DNA of 64,000 bases, taken from contig NZ_RHNP01000009.1 in assembly GCF_003950295.1 (NCBI RefSeq), positions 1 to 64,000 on the forward strand, written 5' to 3'. This document shows, piece by piece, positions 1 through 8,512 of this stretch. Below the pieces are notes generated by a model. The model saw only the letters and a list, made by a program, of their open reading frames with translations, did no database searches and was not told the origin of the DNA. Both the position numbers and the translations under genes were made by a program. Every line of letters starts with the position of its first letter. The first letter of the stretch is position 1. The stretch comes from Loigolactobacillus iwatensis. GTDB taxonomy: Bacteria > Bacillota > Bacilli > Lactobacillales > Lactobacillaceae.

Positions 1-39
1 AAAAAACAGCATTAGAAGTTGCCTAACTTCTAACGCTGT
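1..39 (-). terminator. Rho-independent terminator (leftward)
   Basis: An inverted repeat (arms about 6-20 and 25-39, one internal mismatch, 4-base loop) is followed on the minus strand by six Ts at the window edge. It would stop leftward transcription that reads past the pepI terminator. Bases 40-176 hold no gene I can recognise. Confidence 0.7.
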
Positions 40-176
40 AAAATTGGCTATCAACAGGATTTGACAGAGAGCCAAATTTTGTGAACTTTTTATCTTTTAT
101 AATCAGCTTTTAATAAATCGTATACTAGTTCACAATCAAAATTGTATCTATCCTAAAATTAAGAACCTTGGTGCAC

Positions 177-216
177 AAAAAAATCCGCAACAACAATTAA
201 GCTTGTTCGCGGATTT
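177..216 (-). terminator. Terminator downstream of pepI
   Basis: The arms AAATCCGC(AACAA) at 181-193 and (TTGTT)CGCGGATTT at 203-216 pair with a single bulge. The minus strand continues into a run of seven Ts (177-183). It lies about 85 bases past the pepI stop. Confidence 0.8.
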
Positions 217-300
217 AAGATTAACTATTCTTAGTCATGTTTTCTGTGGTTGGGACCAGCTAACTTTTGCAAAGGTGGCCAACTCTTCAAAGCGGCCAGA

Positions 301-1182
301 TCAATCATGTTCAGTAAGCCACTTTTCGAGAATCTCGATATATTTATCGGTCTCTTCCACAAATGACATGTGGCGACTATGCGCGAATAACTCCCAGCGT
401 GCTCCTGGAATCCCATCATACATTGTCTTTGCAATAAGTGGTGTGCATAAATCATTAGTGCCACTAGTTACTAGAGTTGGCAGCTTGATGTCTTTTAATT
501 GAGCAGTATAATCGTAATTTTTTAGCGTCCCCAATGGATTATATTCATTAGGGCCCCACGCCGTCACGTAAGATTCAGTTCCGCTAACCTTTTTACGCCG
601 CAAAGGTTCTGGTGAACTGGCCGTTGGAGTTGCTGCGGCATGTTGTACCATATAACGATCATTTGCCGCTAAGTAAGCCGGAGCAGTATAATCGTTAGTT
701 GCCTCGGCATGAGCGATTGCTTTTTGATCTTCTTTTGATAAAAATTTAATCATTCGGTGCTGCTCTTGTGCCCAAAGTTTGGCTGACGGTAAGGTACTTG
801 CTAGTATCATGCTTTTGATACCAGCTGGCGCGTAATCGCAAGTATAAATCAACTCCAACATTCCACCCCAGGATTGACCTAATAAATGAACTTGATCTAA
901 ATTAAGGTATTTTCTTAAGGCAATCAGTTCATTTACCCAGGTTTCCGATCGCCATAACGCAGGATTAGATGGAACAGCCGAAAGACCACAACCTAATTGG
1001 TCGTACATAATTAATTGACGACCATCTACGGCCATTTGATCTAATATCTCAAAATAATTATGCGTTGAACCCGGGCCGCCATGAAGTAAAAGCAATGGTT
1101 TCTTGTTACCTTTTTGTTCACCAACAATCCGGTAATAAGTTTTATAACCCAAATACGGCATATAACCTTCTTCGATCTTCAT
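301..1182 (-). CDS. pepI: Prolyl iminopeptidase (alpha/beta hydrolase, S33)
   Basis: Cytosolic exopeptidase that releases N-terminal proline from peptides. At 293 aa it matches the usual length of lactobacillal PepI. The oxyanion-hole segment HGGPG is at residues 34-38 and the nucleophile elbow GQSWGG places the catalytic serine at 104. The probable acid is D244 (GTND) and the probable base H271 (SRHMSF). There is no signal peptide. The start is an ATG preceded by GGAGG. It is the last gene of a leftward series (POT transporter, tRNA-Sec, two ThrE-like genes, pepI), and its proline-releasing activity fits the PrdC and Xaa-Pro peptidase genes nearby. Family assignment is firm. Coupling to proline reduction is inference. 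Confidence 0.92.
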   Translation of the reverse strand: MKIEEGYMPYLGYKTYYRIVGEQKGNKKPLLLLHGGPGSTHNYFEILDQMAVDGRQLIMYDQLGCGLSAVPSNPALWRSETWVNELIALRKYLNLDQVHLLGQSWGGMLELIYTCDYAPAGIKSMILASTLPSAKLWAQEQHRMIKFLSKEDQKAIAHAEATNDYTAPAYLAANDRYMVQHAAATPTASSPEPLRRKKVSGTESYVTAWGPNEYNPLGTLKNYDYTAQLKDIKLPTLVTSGTNDLCTPLIAKTMYDGIPGARWELFAHSRHMSFVEETDKYIEILEKWLTEHD

Positions 1183-1251
1183 TGATATCCGCCTCCATAA
1201 TTCATTGTTATTAAATTCGTTAAAATAAAATTAATTGTAAAATTTTAGGAC

Positions 1252-1713
1252 CTACTTATTCTTTTGTTCTAACAATTTTTGACGCCTCCGGTAGGCATAG
1301 AACCACTTGGGTGAAAACTCATAAGCCACACTTATTCCTAAAGAAATAGCAATTGCAATCTTCAGAACTTGTACACCGGTTTGTGCGGCCTTTACTGAAT
1401 CACCAATAAAAAAATTATACGTAAAATTATAAATACCAATTCCTGGGACTAAACAAAAAATACCACAAATCAGAAAAATAGTTACGGGTGCGCGTAAAGC
1501 ATAAGCGGCTTCGCGGGATAAAAAGGTTAGCACCAACGCGGACACAAATGTTGCGGTAACTGGCACGGTCCAATAATGCATAATAACTAGGTAGATAAAC
1601 CAACCAAAGGCGCCAATCCCCCCACAATAAAGGTAATACCTTTTTGGTGATTCAAACAAAATGGCAAAAGATACTGTCCCTAAAAAACCAGCAATTAATT
1701 GAAGTAAGATAAT
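1252..1713 (-). CDS. Threonine/serine exporter small subunit (ThrE C-terminal half, DUF3815 type), probable ATT start
   Basis: Small membrane protein with about four transmembrane segments, the second half of a split ThrE-type exporter. The first ordinary start codon in frame is a TTG at 1659, giving 135 aa and cutting off the first membrane helix. The reading frame continues upstream without a stop to a TAA near 1735, and contains no ATG, GTG or TTG there. An ATT at 1711-1713 sits 7 bases after an AGGGGGG ribosome-binding site that overlaps the stop codon of the preceding gene. Starting there gives about 153 aa beginning with a hydrophobic helix (IILLQLIAGFLG), the length expected of this family. 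I therefore choose the ATT start. The transported substrate is unknown. Confidence 0.75.
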   Translation of the reverse strand: MILLQLIAGFLGTVSFAILFESPKRYYLYCGGIGAFGWFIYLVIMHYWTVPVTATFVSALVLTFLSREAAYALRAPVTIFLICGIFCLVPGIGIYNFTYNFFIGDSVKAAQTGVQVLKIAIAISLGISVAYEFSPKWFYAYRRRQKLLEQKNK

Positions 1714-1724
1714 TTGGCACCCCC

Positions 1725-2483
1725 CTAAAGCATATTAAACAACTGCAAAACAATACCAACACCAACCGAAATACAGAGTGAAGTCACCACTGCATCAATC
1801 ATTTGGCCCCAACCAGAACTATAATCTTCGTTAAATAAATAACGAATACCATTTACTAATGGAACTCCTGGAACTAGCGAAATAATACCGCCAATTATTA
1901 AACTATTTAACCGTAAAACGGGAAATAATTTAACGGCAATACAAGCTAAAATGCTGACCAGCATGCTACTTGTAACGTTGATAACAATTTTTGACATATT
2001 GACTCGCGGTAAAATAAAAATACTGTAGATGGATAAAATAATCCCTAAAATCAGTGCCCCTAACGAATCCCAAATCGTTCCGCCAAAAATATAACAGAAA
2101 CTAGCACTTCCCAAAGCGTAAGCAACTATTTTTAATCTAGTTGAAGTAAAACCTTGCTTTTTTATTTCTTCCAGCCGAGCCATAGCCTCCTCAGCAGTCA
2201 CTGTGCCTTCAGACATTTGTCGTGATAATGTATTGATGCCTTCAATTCGTCCCAACGAAATTGGTGAAATTGGAATGACCCGGACACGTGCTTGAACCAT
2301 GCCATTATCACAGTAGGCCGTCATAAAGATACCGTTTATTAAAACAAAGCTATCAAAATCCTTTAATTTTAAAGAAACGGCCACATGCCGAATTGTCAGT
2401 TCAACTCGTTTAATCTCCGCACCATTTTTTAACAGCGACTCCCCGATATCATAAACTAAATCAAACCGTTCCCGCTCATCCAC
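1725..2483 (-). CDS. Threonine/serine exporter large subunit (ThrE N-terminal half, DUF1212)
   Basis: 252 aa integral membrane protein. Residues 1-110 form the soluble DUF1212 portion (contains NGAEIKRVE and VRVIPISPISLGRIEGIN), followed by about five hydrophobic helices in the C-terminal half (AYALGSASFCYIF onward). In actinobacteria both halves are fused in ThrE; in Firmicutes they are commonly two adjacent genes, as here. The stop codon lies 12 bases before the proposed start of the small subunit, so the two are translationally linked. Family members export threonine or serine; in this proline-metabolism setting export of another amino acid or omega-amino acid is possible, but nothing in the sequence shows it. 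Confidence 0.85.
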   Translation of the reverse strand: MDERERFDLVYDIGESLLKNGAEIKRVELTIRHVAVSLKLKDFDSFVLINGIFMTAYCDNGMVQARVRVIPISPISLGRIEGINTLSRQMSEGTVTAEEAMARLEEIKKQGFTSTRLKIVAYALGSASFCYIFGGTIWDSLGALILGIILSIYSIFILPRVNMSKIVINVTSSMLVSILACIAVKLFPVLRLNSLIIGGIISLVPGVPLVNGIRYLFNEDYSSGWGQMIDAVVTSLCISVGVGIVLQLFNML

Positions 2484-2758
2484 TAGTCGCGCCTCCTACT
2501 TACCAAGCCTAAAATTTTTATGCCCTTTAACTTTTTACCCTAACCATCACGGCCTCCTCTTTTTTATATTGATTAAAAATGCGCTTACATGTTCAGTGTA
2601 CTATAAACCAATCCATTTTAAACCAAGGAATGTCAGGAAAAACACTCAAGTTCGACGTCACAATTATGGTAGGTACAGAAAACTGTATTTTCAAACACGT
2701 TTACACTGAATTAGTCAGGTAAATACTAAAGGTATTTTCCAAACATAATCTAAGCTAT

Positions 2759-2790
2759 AAAAAAAGCGCGAAACCAGATTAGTTTCGCGC
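2759..2790 (-). terminator. Terminator behind the tRNA-Sec gene
   Basis: A perfect 9-bp stem GCGCGAAAC / GTTTCGCGC with a 7-base loop is followed on the minus strand by seven Ts. It is 29 bases past the tRNA 3' end and would end the POT-transporter/tRNA transcript. The rest of the 2484-2818 gap contains the presumed promoter of the ThrE pair; I see no further gene. Confidence 0.85.
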
Positions 2791-2818
2791 CTTGCCTTAA
2801 ACGGCGTTAATTTGCTAT

Positions 2819-2915
2819 TGGCGGGAATGTGTGGGAATCGAACCCACCTAAGAAGCTCTTAACTCCTCATACTGGTTTTGAAGACCAGAGGGAACACCAG
2901 AACCCATCCACTCCC
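2819..2915 (-). tRNA. selC: tRNA-Sec (selenocysteine, anticodon UCA)
   Basis: The minus strand folds as a 97-nt tRNA with encoded CCA. The acceptor arm starts GGGAGTG and pairs with CATTCCC, followed by discriminator G and CCA; the eighth pair typical of bacterial tRNA-Sec would be a G-A mismatch. The anticodon arm is CTGGT-CTTCAAA-ACCAG, so the anticodon is UCA, reading UGA. The variable arm is long: TGAGGAG pairs with CTTCTTA over seven pairs around a 7-base loop. The T arm is GTGGG-TTCGATT-CCCAC. The D arm is imperfect (GGGTTC/GTTCCC around TGGT with two T-T oppositions). Anticodon, length and long variable arm together identify tRNA-Sec rather than serine or tryptophan suppressors. It lies 43 bases behind the POT gene and is probably co-transcribed with it. 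Confidence 0.85.
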
Positions 2916-2958
2916 ACCAAACATATTACACAGAACGTAAATAGTTGTCAATGTTCTT

Positions 2959-4419
2959 TTAAACGACTTGAATTAATCTTTGCAGTCTATTTCTAAAAGC
3001 AAACAGTAATAGACCAACTAAAATTGCAATAATTCCGAAAGTGCTAAAATAGGCAATTTCTGTTTCTGGTTGATAAAAGCGGACAATTTGTGCATTAATT
3101 GATTGCGCCGCGGCGTCGCCCAAAAACCAAACGCTCATCATTTGTGCCTGAAATGCTTTTGGTGCTAATTTAGTGGTTAACGATAAACCGACTGGTGAAA
3201 TCAACATTTCACCAACTTCTACTAATCCCCAACAAAGAATTAACCAAAACGGGCTAACCTTGGCGGAAGTTCCGAATAGTGCTACGGGAATAACCATAAC
3301 CAAGAACGAAATTCCTGCAAAAACCATACCGATAGCAAATTTATTTGGTGAAGAAGGCTGGCGTTTCCCCAATTTAGTCCAAAGAAAAGCAAACATTGGG
3401 GTGTACATAATAACGAATAAAGCATTAACACTCTGCAATTGACTAGGTTCAATGTGCATGCCCAGTATATGTAAATTCGTTTGTGAAGAAGCAAATAATG
3501 CTAAAACAACGGAACCTTGCTCGTAAATGGACCAAAAAACAATACTTGCAATGAACAGAAAAATATAAGCATAAATTCGCTTTCGTTCTGGGTCGGTTAC
3601 CTTACTGCTTCTGATGATAACCGTAAAATAAACAACTGGTAAAACAACACCTACAATTGTAATCAGTAAAATAATATTAGTGATCGAAAATTCACCAGTA
3701 ATCCCCATAATACCTAAAATAATGGCTAGTGCAATTAGTCCCAAGATTATTCCCTTAATAACATTTTTAGCGCTATCACTATTGAGTGGATCAGTTGGTT
3801 TTAAGCCATCATCACTTAAATACTTACGACCATTAAAGTAATACTGAAGCAGCCCTACAAACATACCAATTGCTGCAATTGAAAAGCCAAGATGATAATT
3901 ATAAGTTTGACCTAACCAACCCACTATCCAAGGCGCAATCAACGCCCCAATATTAATACCCATATAATAAATTGTGAAACCTGCATCACGCCGGGAATCC
4001 GTTTTACTATATAGACCACCAACCATGTCCGATACGTTAGGCTTTAATAACCCAGTACCCATAGTAATTAAAAGAATTGATAAAAGTAATCCAATCATGC
4101 CCATTGGAGTTGATAGGACAATGTGGCCAAACATAATTAAAATACCACCATAAAGTACCGTTCGCCGGGGTCCTAATATTCGATCACTAACAAACCCACC
4201 AACAACGCTGGACATGAATACAAGGGCACCATAAATTGCCATAATTGACGCCCCTAAAGGTGCATCAATTGCTAGGCCACCATTTTTAATCTTATCCAAC
4301 ATATAAAAAAGTAAAATAGCACGCATACCATAATAGCTAAATCGTTCCCATAATTCAGTGAAGAATAGGGTTGAAAGCCCTCTGGGATGACCGAAAAATT
4401 GATGATCATATTTATCCAT
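2959..4419 (-). CDS. dtpT: POT-family di/tripeptide:proton symporter (DtpT type)
   Basis: Membrane transporter that brings di- and tripeptides into the cell with protons. 486 aa with 12-14 hydrophobic helices. The family ExxER motif is intact (FTELWERFSYYGMRA near the N-terminus), and the PTR2 signature region GTGLLKPNVSDMVGGLY and the later FxxxxxE-type segment (WGLVEVGEMLISPVGLS) are present. The ATG start has GGAGG 7 bases upstream. It is flanked by prdC upstream and tRNA-Sec downstream on the same strand. Uptake of proline-containing peptides would feed the neighbouring peptidases; that substrate preference is inference. Confidence 0.93.
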   Translation of the reverse strand: MDKYDHQFFGHPRGLSTLFFTELWERFSYYGMRAILLFYMLDKIKNGGLAIDAPLGASIMAIYGALVFMSSVVGGFVSDRILGPRRTVLYGGILIMFGHIVLSTPMGMIGLLLSILLITMGTGLLKPNVSDMVGGLYSKTDSRRDAGFTIYYMGINIGALIAPWIVGWLGQTYNYHLGFSIAAIGMFVGLLQYYFNGRKYLSDDGLKPTDPLNSDSAKNVIKGIILGLIALAIILGIMGITGEFSITNIILLITIVGVVLPVVYFTVIIRSSKVTDPERKRIYAYIFLFIASIVFWSIYEQGSVVLALFASSQTNLHILGMHIEPSQLQSVNALFVIMYTPMFAFLWTKLGKRQPSSPNKFAIGMVFAGISFLVMVIPVALFGTSAKVSPFWLILCWGLVEVGEMLISPVGLSLTTKLAPKAFQAQMMSVWFLGDAAAQSINAQIVRFYQPETEIAYFSTFGIIAILVGLLLFAFRNRLQRLIQVV

Positions 4420-4779
4420 AATATTCCTCCAGTAATTTGAATACAGAACAAATCAAAAAGGTACTTTGCTAAACTTAAAAAATTATTGATTTATCTTAAG
4501 TTACTTTCTCAAAACTGTTTTTATACGTTACCTAAATCCTTATCCGATAACACTTAACGGTATCGGTAACTGAAAAGTGTTTGAAAAATTATTTTTACTA
4601 GTATTTTTCTGACCAAATTTATTTAGAATTGTCTGAAAGAACGGCCTTCTGTACTGCTTCGAACACTTTCTACGCCACAAGCGTGCACCTTAATTAATTG
4701 AAACTTTTTCACATGAGTTCTTATAGAAAAAGAGTGCCCATACTTATCAACACAAGTAATCACACTCTCCTAATTAAAA
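4420..4779. other. Non-coding gap between prdC and the POT gene
   Basis: No gene seen. Near the prdC end, 4731-4768 contains a weak two-part hairpin (AGAGTG/CACTCT with inner TACTT/AAGTA) with Ts on the minus-strand side, a possible prdC terminator. The remainder is AT-rich and presumably carries the promoter of the POT/tRNA-Sec unit; I could not assign clear -35/-10 boxes. Confidence 0.4.
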
Positions 4780-6093
4780 TTATTGGTCGTTCTCTGGCAA
4801 CATATGACGCATAATTCGTTCTCCAGTAGCACGACGAGCAAAATCGGTTGTATGGAAAACTGGTAAATTTAATTTTGGTGCAATTCCCATAACGGTATTT
4901 GTACAATCAGTACAATTACCAATTAATAAGGTCTTTGCTCCCATTTTACGTAAATTCAGAACTTTTTCAGCTTGTCCTGGGCAAACACCTGGATTAATAC
5001 ATTTAGCAGTCCCAGTCTTAGGATTAACAACAGCATTTTTACACCATTGAACACCGACAACATCGGCCCCCATTTTACCAGCGATTTCTTTCATTCGTTC
5101 TGGTGTCGCACTGCAGGCACAGGCTAACAAACCAACCTTTTCACCATTCAACTGTGGGAATGGAATAGTAGCAATAATGCCACCAGTAGTTTTGGTAATT
5201 GGTTGATCTCGTTCAGTATGTTTACCAGTGAAAGGACCACCCATAATTAATTCACCATAATCGGCCATTTCAGGATACTGATCTAACAATGTCCCAACGG
5301 GTGTTCCAACTGGTACATCCTTATGAACAGAAACAATTTCATTATCGCCCTGTAAACGACCAGCAATGGTAATATCTTTAGTAATAACTGGTTGGCGATC
5401 CTCAATTGCTTGTGCAACTCGAAAAACAGTTTCTACATTAATAACAATCGCATTAGCCGCATAAGGTAACTCATCCGTCTTCAAAAGCTTATCAATCTTA
5501 GAATCACGAATAATTGCTCTTTCTTCGCCTTCTGGATAACGGTTACGCAAGATTTCTAAAGAAATATCGTCATGTCCACGAATAGCTTCTTCTAAAAGAG
5601 CTACAGCATTGGTATGCTTACGCTTAATGGCAATCTGAACATCAGCAGCGTCAACAATTTCTTTTACGTATTCAATCCCCCGAATAATCTTTTCAGCATC
5701 GGTCTGAATTCTAGAAATATTATGACCCAAAATTGGCTCACATTCAGCGGCATTAATTAGTAAATGACCGTTAGTAATTGGTTTTGCCAATTTAGCATAC
5801 GTTGGAAAACCAGCACCGCCGGCACCAACAATACCCGCTAATTTAATCGCATCTACATTAGAATCTGTTGCTTCTATTGGTACAAAATCTTTAGGCTGCT
5901 CATCATCCGCATCAATTACAATAGCAGAATCAGTAATGTCACTGACCTTACCACTAACACTGGCATGCAGGTAAGCACCTAAGCCTTCTGGAATTCCAAT
6001 TAATTGTCCGCGTTTAACCACTTCACCGACTTTAATAGTTGGTTTTGCAGGTCCGCCAACATTTTGCTTTAATAACAAAGTGATTTGTTGCAC
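4780..6093 (-). CDS. prdC: PrdC-like, RnfC-related electron-transfer protein of D-proline reductase
   Basis: Resembles PrdC, the flavin/iron-sulphur RnfC-like protein that delivers electrons to D-proline reductase in Stickland clostridia. The N-terminal barrel-sandwich segment (LKQNVGGPAKPTIKVG, then GQLIGIPEGLGAYLHASVSG) and the nucleotide-binding loop GIVGAGGAGFPTYAKL with NAAECEP downstream are characteristic. The C-terminal quarter is cysteine-rich (LACACSATPERM, QWCKNAVV, CINPGVCPGQ, GNCTDCTN). Where clostridial proteins often carry a Cys or selenocysteine after the GAP motif, this protein has alanine. I choose a GTG start because AAGGGA lies 9 bases before it; an ATG nine bases further upstream overlaps that site, and the longest frame (ATG at 6135) has no ribosome-binding site. 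Product 437 aa. No in-frame UGA is present. Confidence 0.82.
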   Translation of the reverse strand: MQQITLLLKQNVGGPAKPTIKVGEVVKRGQLIGIPEGLGAYLHASVSGKVSDITDSAIVIDADDEQPKDFVPIEATDSNVDAIKLAGIVGAGGAGFPTYAKLAKPITNGHLLINAAECEPILGHNISRIQTDAEKIIRGIEYVKEIVDAADVQIAIKRKHTNAVALLEEAIRGHDDISLEILRNRYPEGEERAIIRDSKIDKLLKTDELPYAANAIVINVETVFRVAQAIEDRQPVITKDITIAGRLQGDNEIVSVHKDVPVGTPVGTLLDQYPEMADYGELIMGGPFTGKHTERDQPITKTTGGIIATIPFPQLNGEKVGLLACACSATPERMKEIAGKMGADVVGVQWCKNAVVNPKTGTAKCINPGVCPGQAEKVLNLRKMGAKTLLIGNCTDCTNTVMGIAPKLNLPVFHTTDFARRATGERIMRHMLPENDQ

Positions 6094-6451
6094 TTTAATC
6101 ATTCCCTTATGTTTTTTCACAAATGAAAAACACATAGCACACGTTAATAATAGCAGAAATAAAAATGAATGTAACCCTTTTCCAAAAAAGAAACTATTGC
6201 TTTACTATTAATCATAAATAATTTAAAGACTAATCCTTTAAAAAAATTGTTGTATTTGAACGACTAAAATATAAAGAACTAGCACCTACTAAGTTTAAAC
6301 ATGAGCTTAGTAGGTGCTAGTTCTGATGCATTAAAATTCTTGTTCGATTATATTAGATTCTTGCTTCCATTTCATAGCGAGTCGCAAGTTGTTTTAGTAA
6401 TATTTTTCTAAATTTCTCAAAACTAGTGCCTTTGCCGTAAATTCTGTTTAC
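6094..6451. other. Gap upstream of prdC
   Basis: No gene seen. It contains the 19-bp hairpin listed separately (6275-6324), and should contain the prdC promoter between the hairpin and 6135. I looked for a -24/-12 sigma-54 promoter, as used by some proline reductase operons, and did not find one. Confidence 0.4.
6275..6324 (-). terminator. Very strong hairpin downstream of the second POT gene
   Basis: Arms 6275-6293 and 6306-6324 are perfectly complementary over 19 bp around a 12-base loop. On the minus strand the stem is followed by TTATATTTT. It lies about 130 bases beyond the POT stop and 180 bases before prdC, so it separates the two leftward genes. The T tract is interrupted, so an RNA-stability or attenuation role is also possible. 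Confidence 0.65.
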
Positions 6452-7816
6452 CTATTCTGTCTTTTCAAGATCATCAAGCTTGCTACTCGAAAACCAGAGA
6501 ATAAGGCCTAAAATAATCACGATAATTGCCAAAATACCATAGCCCTTTTGGAATTGGCTAGGGACATCCGTTTTAAGTAGCTCATAAACTTTAGGATAAA
6601 TTAAAGTCGCGAAAAAGACGGCAATTGGCCAAAATCCTAGTAAAACACCCATTAATTTAGATGGTGCTAATTTTGTGATAAAGGAATTACCAACCGGCGA
6701 GAAGACCATTTCTCCGACTGACATTAAAATACTAATCAATACAATCCATAGTATTGAAGTACTTCCATGACCGACAATATCGGCCACCACCATAACAACG
6801 TAAGCAACCCCAATGAAAATTATACCCAAAGCCGTTTTTTTAAACATACTCAAATCGCCTTGTGGTCGTTGTGACAACTTAGTCCATAATTTACCAATAA
6901 TTGGACCTAAGGCAATACAGGCCAGTGCATTCATTGAATCAAAATAAGAAGTTGGTACTTTAAAACTACCAATTACCCAGTTGGCACGATTTAAGAAAGC
7001 AGCGCCATCCCCGTAACCAAAGTAGTAGTAAGTTGGCATGTAAGCCAAATACCAGACCATCCAAAATACTACAGAGAATAAAGTTACTAAAATAATTGCC
7101 ATAACTCTCTTTTTATCGCCTGAAGTTAATGGCTTATTCTTATTTGCTTCTTTAGTTGCTTGTTCTTCATCACTGATTTTAAATTTACGCTGATCAACTT
7201 TAAATGGCTTTTTACCAGCATCACCCAATGACTTTCCGTTAACCGTAAACCAAATAGCATCAGCAAAAAGTAATAATCCACAAATCAAGAAGACAAAATT
7301 AAATCCGTATGAGGCAATTAATAACACAATAAATGTAGTCCCAATGAAGGAACCGACGTTTACAAATGAATATTGCACTGAAAAAGCTTCATTAAGATCT
7401 TTTTCATCGGTAAATAAAAGACCATTAACACCCGATAGATTACCCTTAAATAGGCCCGTACCCACTGCTACTAAGATAATCATAATCCAAACCATTGGTA
7501 TTGAATGTGCCTGCCAGGTAACTAGGTATCCTGCGCCCATTAAAAACATGCCCAAGGTGACACAAATTCGCGGACTTAGCCAATAATCCGCAATATATCC
7601 GCCAATAACGGGGGCGATATACGTCATTGCAATGAAAGTTGCCGCCATTGAAGCCGCTTTTACATCACTAAGCCCTAGTCCGCCATTACCAACGGAAGTG
7701 GCAATCCAAATCGCCAGCATATACTTAACTGTATAAAAGGCGGCTCGTTCCAGCGTAAATCCTATGGAACAGACATAAAAACCAAATGGTTTCTTTTTCT
7801 TTATCGGTGTATTCAT
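6452..7816 (-). CDS. Second POT-family peptide transporter, atypical proton-coupling motif
   Basis: 454 aa membrane transporter of the proton-dependent oligopeptide family: about 12 helices, with PTR2 features GTGLFKGNLSGVNGLL and SVGEMVFSPVGNSFITKLAPSKL. The start is an ATG behind GAAGG; a TTG six codons upstream is less likely. Compared with the canonical ExxER helix-1 motif, this protein reads FTLER, so the first glutamate is missing while the second Glu and the Arg remain. These residues take part in proton coupling in characterised POT proteins, so transport energetics or substrate may differ from the DtpT-like neighbour. It is divergent from the Xaa-Pro peptidase gene across a 700-base gap and faces prdC downstream. 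Confidence 0.88.
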   Translation of the reverse strand: MNTPIKKKKPFGFYVCSIGFTLERAAFYTVKYMLAIWIATSVGNGGLGLSDVKAASMAATFIAMTYIAPVIGGYIADYWLSPRICVTLGMFLMGAGYLVTWQAHSIPMVWIMIILVAVGTGLFKGNLSGVNGLLFTDEKDLNEAFSVQYSFVNVGSFIGTTFIVLLIASYGFNFVFLICGLLLFADAIWFTVNGKSLGDAGKKPFKVDQRKFKISDEEQATKEANKNKPLTSGDKKRVMAIILVTLFSVVFWMVWYLAYMPTYYYFGYGDGAAFLNRANWVIGSFKVPTSYFDSMNALACIALGPIIGKLWTKLSQRPQGDLSMFKKTALGIIFIGVAYVVMVVADIVGHGSTSILWIVLISILMSVGEMVFSPVGNSFITKLAPSKLMGVLLGFWPIAVFFATLIYPKVYELLKTDVPSQFQKGYGILAIIVIILGLILWFSSSKLDDLEKTE

Positions 7817-8512
7817 AGTTTTACCTTCTTTCAACCAAATCTATTTTTAACTACTAATCATATTAATGTAAGCCAGCCTTCTAAAAAATAACTTTCCGTT
7901 CTCTTCTTTCATCAAGGATCACGTTTAAGTACACTACGAATTTCTGTTTAACGTAATAGTATTTAAGTAAGACAACAAATAATAATCTGTGGGATAGATA
8001 GCTTTTGCCAATTTTACCTCCTAAATATTCTAATAAGTTTACAGGTAGCTCGCAATTGATCATTTATTCACTTAAAAGGATTTAGATTTGTTAATAATTA
8101 ACCTAACAATTTTATATTTACCGTGTTAATTATAGCATCTTTAAAATTACTAATATTTGTATTAAATTTTAATTAGCAGTAATTAGTCCTATTTATACTT
8201 TTTCTATAAATAAGTGATTCCAATGATTACGCCCATATGACAGGACTTATGTAGCTATCAAAAAAATAAAATAAATTGAACATAAAATATTTAAAGAGTA
8301 TATTTCAAATTAATTTTAATTAAGCATTGAATAAGCACTGTTTAATAAGCGCTTTCATAAAAAACGCTAAAAATCATTTTTAAAAAAATAAATTAGTCTA
8401 ATATAAGCAAAATTATACATGTATTTGTGAAATTATCTCAAACTGGTTTTAGTTGATGAAATTTTAGACTATACTTACTGTGAATTCAATTATATCTAAG
8501 GAAGTGAAGCTT
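7817..8512. promoter_or_regulatory. Divergent control region between the POT gene and the Xaa-Pro peptidase gene
   Basis: About 700 AT-rich bases without a convincing gene; a 60-codon frame at 7881-8063 has no ribosome-binding site. A cre-like sequence, AATAAGCGCTTTCA at 8344-8357, matches 12 of 14 positions of the CcpA box and lies roughly 120 bases before a TATACT element (8469-8474) that could serve as the -10 of the peptidase gene. Catabolite control of peptide use is therefore plausible but unproven. Confidence 0.4.

Noticed and set aside
203-502. 99-codon frame on the plus strand
   Set aside because: It lies antisense within pepI and across its terminator, with no ribosome-binding site or protein family resemblance.
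4780-6135. Selenocysteine codon within prdC
   Set aside because: The frame contains no in-frame UGA; the expected Sec/Cys site is alanine.
7881-8063. 60-codon frame in the POT/peptidase spacer
   Set aside because: No ribosome-binding site, low-complexity hydrophobic/basic composition, located in a promoter region.
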